Below, piece by piece: positions 1-5,651 of a DNA stretch of 5,651 nt. How positions within the stretch are numbered: position 1 is the stretch's first letter; every line of letters starts with the position of its first letter. Source of the stretch: an uncultured Flavobacteriaceae bacterium. GTDB taxonomy: Bacteria > Bacteroidota > Bacteroidia > Flavobacteriales > Flavobacteriaceae. Position numbers and translations under genes: made by a program. Under the pieces are notes generated by a model. That model was not told where the DNA came from. It made no database searches and was given only the letters and a program-made list of their open reading frames with translations. The DNA is taken from the NCBI GenBank assembly GCA_945788155.1, contig CALZKX010000348.1:1-5651 (forward strand), read 5' to 3'.

Positions 1-2
1 AT

Positions 3-3000
3 TCTTGGGCAGGTATTACAAGGCAGTTAACATCAACCGATTTTGAACAAGCCAATGTAGAATATATTGAATTTTGGTTGCAAGACCCTTTTTTAGAAAA
101 TTTAACAAACCCTGGAGGTAAGTTAACTTTAAATCTTGGAAATATTTCTGAAGATATTTTAAAAGATGGTAGAAAATTATATGAGAATGGATTGCCGGAA
201 AATGGAGACATAAGCACGTTACCACAAACCGTTTGGGGAAGTGTGGCACCGCAAAACCAAGCTTTAATTTATGCATTTTCTACTTTAGGCCAAGACAGGA
301 CGAATCAAGATGTTGGACTGGATGGTTACGATGATAACGAAGAAGGAATTGCATTTTCTCCATTTTCAAGTCTAGAAGATCCTGCAAACGATAACTATAC
401 CTATTTCCTTAATACCGAGGGGAATGTCTTTGAGCGCTATAAAAAATATAATGGGTTTGAAGGAAATTCACCCGATACATTTACCCAAACTAACAGAGGT
501 TCTACTACAGAGCCTGATGTAGAAGATATTAACAGGGATAACACCATGAATACCATAGATAGTTATTTCGAATACGAATTGGATATTTCACCTTCTAGTT
601 TAGCAAACATAAATAACGCACTAATTAAGGATAGAAAACAAGTTACTGTAGCACTTCCAAATGGCGATTCGGAGCAAGTGCGATGGTATCAATTTAGAAT
701 TCCATTAACAGCATATACAAATCAAATAGGAGGAATAACCGATTTTAGATCCATCCGTTTTATGCGTATGTACCTGTCTGAATTTTCTGAAAACACAGTT
801 ATGCGTTTTGGATCTTTAGACCTAGTAAGAAGCGATTGGAGACGCTACCAACAATCTTTGGATGACGACCCAAATAACGATTCAGATGGTACCGACTTTA
901 GCGTTGGTATAATTGGGATACAAGAAAATGACGGACGCTACGTGTCTCCTCCAGGGGTTGAAAGAGAACAGCTTAATAACAACAACACAATTGTAAGGCA
1001 AAATGAGCAGTCATTAGTAGTCAATACATGTAAGTTAGAACCCGAAGATTCTAGAGCAGTATATAAAAATATTAATGTAGATATGCGCCAGTTTAAAAAA
1101 CTGCGAATGTTTATTCATGCCGAAGAAGGTGTTGGATTGGGATTGCAAGATGGTGATGCCGTTGGGTTTATTAGAATGGGTAACGATTTTACACAAAACT
1201 ATTATCAAATTGAAATTCCGTTGGCTGTTTCTACAACAGGTTCAACAAGTGAATCTGAGGTCTGGAAACCAGAAAACGAAATTAACCTCCCAATAGAAGT
1301 ATTGGCAAAAATAAAAGCACTTGGTATTTCGGCGGGAACTTTAGGTAACCTAGAGCCAACATTCTATGATGTAATTGATGGCGTTTTAGACCAAACAAAT
1401 GTCCCTGAATTTTCACCATATACCATTGGTCAACAACGTGTAGCTATTAAAGGTAACCCTAATTTTGGAGATATTAGAACTTTAATGGTTGGTATCAAAA
1501 ACTCTCATCAACAATTAGAAAGTATAGATGTTTGTGCCGAGGTTTGGTTTAACGAATTGCGTTTATCTGATATGGATAACGAAGGTGGTTGGGCAGCCAT
1601 AGCTAGTATGGATTCCAATATTGCTGACTTTATGGATATTAGCGCAACAGGAAGACGCAGTACCACAGGTTTTGGAACTATAGAACAAGGCCCAAATCAA
1701 AGAAGTAGAGAGGATATTAAACAATACGATGTTGTTACTAATGTAAATTTAGGACAATTGCTTCCAAAGAAATGGGGAGTTCAAATCCCTTTTAATTATG
1801 GTCAAAGTGAAGAAATTATTACGCCAGAATATGACCAACAATATAAAGATGTTAAACTCCAAGACCGTTTGGATGCTGCTGCTACAAGTACAGAAAGAGA
1901 AACCATTAGGCAACAATCTGAAGATTACACCAAAAGACAAAGCATCAATTTTATAGGTGTTAGAAAACAAAGAACAGGTGAGGCAAAACCAAAATTTTAC
2001 GATGCTGAAAACCTTACATTAAACTATTCATACAATCAGGTAGAACAAAGAAATTTTGAAATTGAAAATTCTTTAGACCAAAATGTAAGGGTTGGCGCCA
2101 ATTACAACTTCAGTTTTGATCCTATTAAAATAGAACCCTTTAAAAAGAACGATTCATTATTTAAAGGGAAATACTGGAAAATTTTAAAAGACTTCAATTT
2201 TAATTTATTGCCAACAAGTATTTCTGTAAATACAGATTTTATTAGACAATTTAATAAACTAAAATTTAGAGACCTTGATTTAGGAGGTGCAAATATTGGC
2301 ATTGAAGAGTTATATAGAAGAAATTATACCTTCGACTTCCAATACATTATTAATTATAACATTACAGATGCTTTAAATTTAAACTTCTCGGCGTCTAATA
2401 ACAATATTGTTCGTAATTATTTTGTTGACGATATCTTAAATGGCGCACAAGACCCTACAAAAGATGTTTGGGACGGTTTCTTCGATGTTGGAGATCCAAA
2501 TAGACAATATCAGCAATTAGGCATTAATTACGAACTCCCTTTAAATAAAATACCAGCTCTAGAATTTTTAAGGGCAACTTATGCTTATACAGGCGATTTT
2601 CTATGGCAAAAAGGCTCCGATCTTTATGGAGATTTAACCATTAATGGACAAACATACGATTTAGGGAACTCGGTATCTAATGCAAGCTCGCATACCCTAA
2701 ACACCAATTTAGATATGACCCGCTTATATAGGTATTTAGGATTGACTAGAAAAACAAATAATACAAGATCTGGGTCTGCAAAAGGTGTGCCACCAAGCGG
2801 TCAACCACGAGCACAACCAGCAACACCTAAAAAGAATGGCCTATACAATGCTGCCATAGATTTATTGACCAGCGTAAAGAGAATTCAAGTTAATTACACA
2901 CAACGTAACAGTACTTTTTTACCAGGATATTTAGAAACACCTGGGTTTATTGGAACACTTAAACCTACCTTTGGATTTACTTTTGGTAGTCAAAGAGATA

Positions 3001-4238
3001 TTAGATATCTAGCCGCTAGAAATGGATGGCTAACTGTGTTTCCAGAGTTTAATCAACAATTTACTCAGGAAGCATCTAAAGTATTAGATTTTTCGGCAGC
3101 TCTCGAGCCAATACAAGATTTAAAAATAGATCTTACTGGAGGGCGAACCTATAATGAAAATTTAACAGAAAGCTTTAATACAATTGATGGTAATAATAAT
3201 GGTTTTAGTGATAACTATAACCCACTCATTAGAAACGCTTTTGGGAACTTTAATATATCCATATCCATGATTAAAACTGCTTTTAGTAGTAGTGACGAAA
3301 ATGGATCGGCAACCTTTGATGATTTTAGGGCAAATAGATTGGAAATTGCCCAAAGGCTTGCAACAGAAGCAGGAGTCGATATAAATAACCCAGCAAATTT
3401 AGATGCAGAGGGTTACCCTCTAGGTTTTGGCAAAACAAATCAAGCAGTGTTATTACCTGCGTTTTTATCGGCTTATACTGGTAAAGATGCTAATAAGGTG
3501 TCTCTTGGAGCATTTAGGGATATTCCAATCCCAAATTGGACCTTAAAATATACTGGCTTAATGAAACTGCCATGGTTTAAAAAACACTTTAAGCGTTTCT
3601 CAGTAACACACGGTTATAATTCGGTATATACCGTTAATCAATTCAGGTCTAACCTAGATTATAATGCATTCGACCCAAATGCAGATTATGCATCCCAAGA
3701 CCCTAATACTCTAGATCAATCTGGAAATTATAAGAACAAAACGCTATTTAGTGCAGTCGCATTGACCGAAATGTTTAGTCCTTTGGTAAAATTGGATTTT
3801 GAAATGAAAAATTCAATGAAAATTTTAGCTGAAATCAAAAAAGACCGTCGCCTGTTTTTAAGCTTCGACAATAATTTATTAACCGAAATTAAGGGTAGCG
3901 AATATATTTTCGGTCTAGGTCTAAGAATTAAAGATGTTAAAATAAACTCTAAAATGGCTGGTCCAAGAAATGTTATTAAAAGCGATCTTAATATGAAAGC
4001 CGATATATCGATTAGGGAAAATAAAACCATTATAAGATATCTGGATTTAGAGAATAATCAAGTAACAGCTGGACAAACAATTTGGGGACTTAAATATACA
4101 GCCGATTATGCCTTTAGTAAGAATCTTACTGGTATTTTCTACTTTGATTATACATTCTCAGAATATGCGATTTCTACGGCATTCCCACAAACATCCATTC
4201 GATCAGGCTTAACTTTACGATATAACTTTGGAAATTAA
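3..4238 (+). CDS. sprA: SprA (Sov homologue), type IX secretion outer-membrane translocon, C-terminal part, 5' truncated by window edge
   Basis: SprA forms the very large outer-membrane beta-barrel through which T9SS cargo (adhesins, gliding motility proteins, hydrolases) leaves the cell; PorV docks on it. The frame is open from base 3, so the real start lies upstream; a TTG at base 78 is an internal Leu codon. The 1411 residues visible compare with roughly 2400 in Flavobacterium johnsoniae SprA, so about 1000 are missing. Numbered from base 3, family-like landmarks are WAGI (2-5) and VEYIEFWLQDPF (19-30) at the start of a beta-sandwich-like region, RFMRMYL (252-258), KKLRMFIH (365-372), WFNELRLSD (515-523), LPGYL (973-977) and the NWTLKYTGL...LPWFKKHF...HGY block (1178-1205). 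From about residue 570 the Tyr/Asn/Phe-rich alternating pattern is typical of barrel strands, and the protein ends in an aromatic terminal strand, LRYNFGN. The frame is uninterrupted. The identification rests on recalled family motifs; I consider it very secure. Confidence 0.95.
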   Translation, partial: SWAGITRQLTSTDFEQANVEYIEFWLQDPFLENLTNPGGKLTLNLGNISEDILKDGRKLYENGLPENGDISTLPQTVWGSVAPQNQALIYAFSTLGQDRTNQDVGLDGYDDNEEGIAFSPFSSLEDPANDNYTYFLNTEGNVFERYKKYNGFEGNSPDTFTQTNRGSTTEPDVEDINRDNTMNTIDSYFEYELDISPSSLANINNALIKDRKQVTVALPNGDSEQVRWYQFRIPLTAYTNQIGGITDFRSIRFMRMYLSEFSENTVMRFGSLDLVRSDWRRYQQSLDDDPNNDSDGTDFSVGIIGIQENDGRYVSPPGVEREQLNNNNTIVRQNEQSLVVNTCKLEPEDSRAVYKNINVDMRQFKKLRMFIHAEEGVGLGLQDGDAVGFIRMGNDFTQNYYQIEIPLAVSTTGSTSESEVWKPENEINLPIEVLAKIKALGISAGTLGNLEPTFYDVIDGVLDQTNVPEFSPYTIGQQRVAIKGNPNFGDIRTLMVGIKNSHQQLESIDVCAEVWFNELRLSDMDNEGGWAAIASMDSNIADFMDISATGRRSTTGFGTIEQGPNQRSREDIKQYDVVTNVNLGQLLPKKWGVQIPFNYGQSEEIITPEYDQQYKDVKLQDRLDAAATSTERETIRQQSEDYTKRQSINFIGVRKQRTGEAKPKFYDAENLTLNYSYNQVEQRNFEIENSLDQNVRVGANYNFSFDPIKIEPFKKNDSLFKGKYWKILKDFNFNLLPTSISVNTDFIRQFNKLKFRDLDLGGANIGIEELYRRNYTFDFQYIINYNITDALNLNFSASNNNIVRNYFVDDILNGAQDPTKDVWDGFFDVGDPNRQYQQLGINYELPLNKIPALEFLRATYAYTGDFLWQKGSDLYGDLTINGQTYDLGNSVSNASSHTLNTNLDMTRLYRYLGLTRKTNNTRSGSAKGVPPSGQPRAQPATPKKNGLYNAAIDLLTSVKRIQVNYTQRNSTFLPGYLETPGFIGTLKPTFGFTFGSQRDIRYLAARNGWLTVFPEFNQQFTQEASKVLDFSAALEPIQDLKIDLTGGRTYNENLTESFNTIDGNNNGFSDNYNPLIRNAFGNFNISISMIKTAFSSSDENGSATFDDFRANRLEIAQRLATEAGVDINNPANLDAEGYPLGFGKTNQAVLLPAFLSAYTGKDANKVSLGAFRDIPIPNWTLKYTGLMKLPWFKKHFKRFSVTHGYNSVYTVNQFRSNLDYNAFDPNADYASQDPNTLDQSGNYKNKTLFSAVALTEMFSPLVKLDFEMKNSMKILAEIKKDRRLFLSFDNNLLTEIKGSEYIFGLGLRIKDVKINSKMAGPRNVIKSDLNMKADISIRENKTIIRYLDLENNQVTAGQTIWGLKYTADYAFSKNLTGIFYFDYTFSEYAISTAFPQTSIRSGLTLRYNFGN
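2751..2840 (+). other. Pro/Gln/Ser/Lys-rich linker inside the SprA barrel region
   Basis: Residues 917-946 of the visible SprA have low complexity: they are rich in Pro, Ser, Gly, Gln, Asn and Thr, carry six Lys/Arg and contain no Asp or Glu. The stretch lies between strand-like segments (MTRLYRYLGL before, LYNAAIDLL after), so it is probably a flexible loop or linker and not a strand. Whether it faces the periplasm or the outside cannot be told from sequence alone. It may vary between relatives. Confidence 0.6.
4223..4230 (+). promoter_or_regulatory. Candidate flavobacterial -7 promoter element for gcvH, inside the sprA 3' end
   Basis: TAACTTTG matches the Bacteroidota -7 consensus TAnnTTTG exactly and would put a transcription start about 40 bases before the gcvH ATG. 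No clear TTG -33 box lies at the usual 17-23 base spacing; the nearest resemblance is TTC at 4198-4200, 22 bases upstream. The same bases encode the Tyr-Asn-Phe-Gly of the SprA C-terminus, so the match may come from coding constraint alone. Confidence 0.3.
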
Positions 4239-4276
4239 ATAAAAAACTAACATATTTACCAAAAAATTATATTTTC

Positions 4277-4657
4277 ATGAATATTCCATCTGAATTAAAA
4301 TACACTAAAGATCACGAATGGGTAAGTATTGATGGTGATGTTGTAACCATAGGAATTACTGACTTTGCCCAAAGCGAATTAGGAGATATTGTTTATGTTG
4401 AAGTAGAAACTGTTGATGAAACACTTGATATTGAAGAAGTTTTTGGAACAGTAGAAGCAGTTAAAACAGTATCGGATTTGTTTTTACCTGTAACAGGAGA
4501 GATTATAGAATTTAATGAATCTCTAGAAGACGAACCAGAAAAAGTAAATACAGATCCTTATGGAGAGGGTTGGATGATAAAAGTAAAATGTTCTAACACT
4601 TCAGAGTTTGATGCATTACTTTCTGCCGACGATTACAAGGCTTTAATAAGTGCTTAA
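4277..4657 (+). CDS. gcvH: Glycine cleavage system H protein (lipoyl carrier)
   Basis: GcvH is the cytoplasmic lipoyl-bearing shuttle of the glycine cleavage system: its lipoyl-lysine arm accepts the aminomethyl group from the P protein (GcvP) and presents it to GcvT and then to the L protein. At 126 residues it has the usual family length. Family features in order are KYTKDHEWV near the N-terminus (8-16), GITDFAQSELGDIVYVE (26-42), and the lipoylation hairpin GTVEAVKTVSDL with Lys63 as the expected modified residue, followed by PVTGEI and NTDPYGEGWM. It is intact and strongly acidic, as is common for GcvH. The ATG at 4277 fits the family N-terminus; its leader is A/T-rich without a Shine-Dalgarno sequence. 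The gene lies 38 bases after sprA and overlaps the next gene by 8 bases. No other glycine cleavage gene is visible, as is usual where gcvH stands apart from gcvP and gcvT. Confidence 0.98.
   Translation: MNIPSELKYTKDHEWVSIDGDVVTIGITDFAQSELGDIVYVEVETVDETLDIEEVFGTVEAVKTVSDLFLPVTGEIIEFNESLEDEPEKVNTDPYGEGWMIKVKCSNTSEFDALLSADDYKALISA
4637..4640 (+). promoter_or_regulatory. Possible weak ribosome binding site for the VanZ-like gene
   Basis: AAGG lies 9 bases before the GTG at 4650, inside the gcvH coding sequence. It is only a four-base match to a Shine-Dalgarno core and such motifs are seldom decisive in Bacteroidota. It agrees with the GTG start but does not prove it. Confidence 0.25.
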
Positions 4658-5021
4658 TAAACGTGTATTTTTCTTTTTGGCAATAACGTACACGGTTACT
4701 CTTGCCGCAATATGCTTGGTCAGTAATGATGGGTTACCTTATTTTGGGACTAACTATGAAGATAAAATCTATCATTTACTAGCTTATGGGATATTATGTT
4801 TTTTGTGGTATAAAGTACTGGACAACAAAAAAAATAAGCACGCAATAACTATAGCTCTTGTTGTTTCTATTGCTTTTGGTACAATTATTGAAGTATTACA
4901 AGGGCAGTTAACAACTACCAGAGATGCTTCAATTGAAGATATTGCAGCAAATATAGTTGGAGCTACTATTATTTCTCTTATTTTAACAATAAGAAATAAA
5001 ACAATCGTTAAAAATTTATAA
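4650..5021 (+). CDS. VanZ-like family small integral membrane protein
   Basis: This 123-residue protein has four likely membrane segments, at about residues 5-23, 41-55, 64-82 and 97-114, and a basic C-terminal tail. VanZ-like signatures are visible: DKIYHLLAYG (38-47), with His42 at the start of the second helix, then GTIIEVLQG (77-85) with Glu81 and Gln84, and RDASIEDIAANIVG (91-104) with the conserved Arg-Asp...Asp..Ala-Asn pattern. The family is named after VanZ of the teicoplanin-resistance cluster, but no biochemical activity is established for these small homologues and nothing here indicates glycopeptide resistance. The GTG at 4650 is the earliest possible start, because TAA stands directly upstream in frame (4647-4649); the next start would remove part of the first helix. 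The 8-base overlap with gcvH suggests one transcript and coupled translation. The family call is firm and the function is unknown. Confidence 0.88.
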   Translation: MLNKRVFFFLAITYTVTLAAICLVSNDGLPYFGTNYEDKIYHLLAYGILCFLWYKVLDNKKNKHAITIALVVSIAFGTIIEVLQGQLTTTRDASIEDIAANIVGATIISLILTIRNKTIVKNL

Positions 5022-5025
5022 ACCC

Positions 5026-5040
5026 TTGCTTTTTTAGCAA
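5026..5040 (+). terminator. Small hairpin after the VanZ-like gene, possible weak terminator
   Basis: TTGCT and AGCAA form a perfect 5-bp inverted repeat around a five-T loop, starting four bases after the VanZ-like stop codon. The stem is short with only two G-C pairs, and no run of T follows it on the + strand, so it is a poor intrinsic terminator. Its place between two genes is the main reason to record it. Confidence 0.25.
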
Positions 5041-5065
5041 ATTATTGGTTATTTTACCGTTCTCG

Positions 5066-5079
5066 AAAAAAAAATAATT
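5066..5079 (+). promoter_or_regulatory. A-rich leader of tonB with a nine-A tract
   Basis: A run of nine A (5066-5074) followed by TAATT leads straight to the tonB ATG, and no Shine-Dalgarno sequence is present. A-rich leaders are typical of Bacteroidota genes and are thought to favour ribosome access. The homopolymer ends five bases before the start codon, so slippage would change leader length but not the reading frame. Confidence 0.4.
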
Positions 5080-5651
5080 ATGGAACCTAAAAAGAATTTG
5101 AATGCTGATGTAAGAAGAAACAGTTCAATTTATTTTGCTGTAGGTCTTGCTTTAATGCTATTAATTACTAATTATTCTATTAACTATAAGACTTACGATA
5201 AAGAAGCTATTGATATTGGTCAGTTAAATATGGATGAATTAGATGATGAAGAAATTCCAATCACAGAGCAAATCCAAACACCTCCACCTCCACCTCCACC
5301 TCCAGCTGCACCTGAAGTAATTGAGATAGTGGAAGATGAAGAGGAAATTGAAGAAACTGTTATTGAGTCTACAGAAACAGATGAAGAAGAAGAAATTGTT
5401 GAAGTAGATGAAGTATTTGTAGAAGAAGTAGAAGAAGATATTGAGGTTCCTTTTTCAGTTATTGAAAATGTCCCAGTTTTCCCAGGTTGTGAAAAAGGGA
5501 GTAATGATGTGAAAAGAAAATGTATGTCCGACAAGATTTCAAAATTTGTACAAAAAAAGTTTAATACAGATTTAGCGGGAGATTTAGGGTTATCTGGTAG
5601 ACAAACCATACGAGTGATGTTTAAAATAGATAAAACAGGAAGCGTTACAGG
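5080..5651 (+). CDS. tonB: Energy transducer TonB-family protein, 3' truncated by window edge
   Basis: TonB proteins span the inner membrane, take energy from the ExbB-ExbD proton channel and pass it across the periplasm to TonB-dependent outer-membrane transporters. The 190 visible residues show a basic cytoplasmic N-terminus (Lys4, Lys5, Arg12, Arg13), one membrane anchor at about 16-33, a run of eight Pro (68-75), a very acidic spacer (79-123, 25 of 45 residues Asp or Glu), and the start of the C-terminal domain with VPVFPGCE (131-138), a second Cys at 148, and RQTIRVMFKIDKTGSVT at the edge. The VPxFPGCE motif is common in flavobacterial TonB proteins. By comparison with relatives roughly 50 residues are probably missing. 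The ATG at 5080 gives the expected short basic N-terminus. No exbB or exbD is visible. The substrate cannot be told, since flavobacteria carry several TonB paralogues. The family is secure; the symbol is used in the family sense. Confidence 0.9.
   Translation, partial: MEPKKNLNADVRRNSSIYFAVGLALMLLITNYSINYKTYDKEAIDIGQLNMDELDDEEIPITEQIQTPPPPPPPPAAPEVIEIVEDEEEIEETVIESTETDEEEEIVEVDEVFVEEVEEDIEVPFSVIENVPVFPGCEKGSNDVKRKCMSDKISKFVQKKFNTDLAGDLGLSGRQTIRVMFKIDKTGSVT
5281..5304 (+). repeat. Four tandem CCTCCA units encoding the TonB polyproline run
   Basis: CCTCCA is repeated exactly four times in frame and encodes Pro68 to Pro75. Gain or loss of a unit would add or remove two prolines without a frameshift, so the length may vary among strains. 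The run marks the beginning of the periplasmic spacer that separates the membrane anchor from the receptor-contacting domain. Confidence 0.85.

Noticed and set aside
13..32. Near-repeat: GTATTACAAGGCAGTTAACA here and at 4893-4913 with one extra G
   Set aside because: The two copies lie in unrelated genes, are not flanked by further similarity and differ by an indel; a chance match in A/T-rich DNA is the simplest explanation.
78..80. TTG at 78 as the start of the large gene
   Set aside because: The same frame stays open to base 3 and the upstream residues (WAGI, TDFEQANVEYIEFW) match SprA, so this is an internal Leu codon.
16..276. Reading frame on the - strand at the left edge
   Set aside because: It is opposite clear SprA codons and has no recognisable domain or start context.
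3728..4030. 100-residue reading frame on the - strand inside sprA
   Set aside because: It lies fully within the conserved SprA C-terminal coding region; its Leu/Ile/Ser-rich composition is what A/T-rich coding DNA gives on the opposite strand.
4650..5021. Glycopeptide antibiotic resistance role for the VanZ-like gene
   Set aside because: No other van gene is present, the family name comes from one atypical member, and small VanZ-like proteins are widespread in Bacteroidota without any link to resistance.
5026..5057. Possible tonB promoter: TTG at 5026-5028 and TATTTTAC at 5050-5057, 21 bases apart
   Set aside because: The spacing fits the flavobacterial pattern, but the -7 part lacks the final TG of TAnnTTTG and the TTG lies in the hairpin stem; too weak to annotate.
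5220..5609. Long Ser-rich reading frame on the - strand opposite tonB
   Set aside because: It is the mirror of the GAA/GAT-rich acidic spacer and the CCTCCA repeat of tonB. Its Ser and Gly runs follow directly from these codons, and it shows no protein-family features.

Overview
The window is A+T-rich and densely coded, and it reads as a chromosomal core-gene segment of a member of the Bacteroidota, most likely the family Flavobacteriaceae. Three points support this. There is a long piece of SprA, the outer-membrane translocon of the type IX secretion system (T9SS), which is restricted to this phylum. There is a TonB protein with the PxFPGCE signature common in flavobacterial TonB proteins. 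The leaders are A/T-rich with little or no Shine-Dalgarno sequence, as is usual in this phylum.

All recognisable genes lie on the + strand. Bases 3-4238 hold the C-terminal 1411 residues of SprA; the 5' part, probably about 1000 codons, lies outside the window. After 38 bases comes a complete gcvH (4277-4657), the lipoyl carrier protein of the glycine cleavage system. Its last 8 bases overlap a small VanZ-like membrane protein gene that starts with GTG (4650-5021). A 58-base gap with a small hairpin and an A-rich leader separates this from a tonB-family gene (start 5080), which runs off the right edge. No gap is longer than 58 bases, and I see no RNA gene, mobile element, CRISPR array or attachment site.

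Functionally the segment combines two envelope systems, T9SS export (SprA) and TonB-dependent energy transduction, with one enzyme of central metabolism (GcvH) and a membrane protein of unknown role (VanZ-like). gcvH and the VanZ-like gene are very probably co-transcribed and translationally coupled. Whether sprA is on the same transcript is unclear, because a match to the flavobacterial -7 promoter element lies at the very end of sprA. From general familiarity I believe sprA-gcvH-vanZ-tonB is a recurring flavobacterial order, but I cannot check that here.

I find no evidence of a new biological system. The points worth a second look are modest: the gcvH/VanZ-like overlap, a 97-residue stretch of TonB without a basic residue, two similar beta-sandwich-like modules before the SprA barrel, a positively charged disordered linker inside SprA, and candidate regulatory sites.
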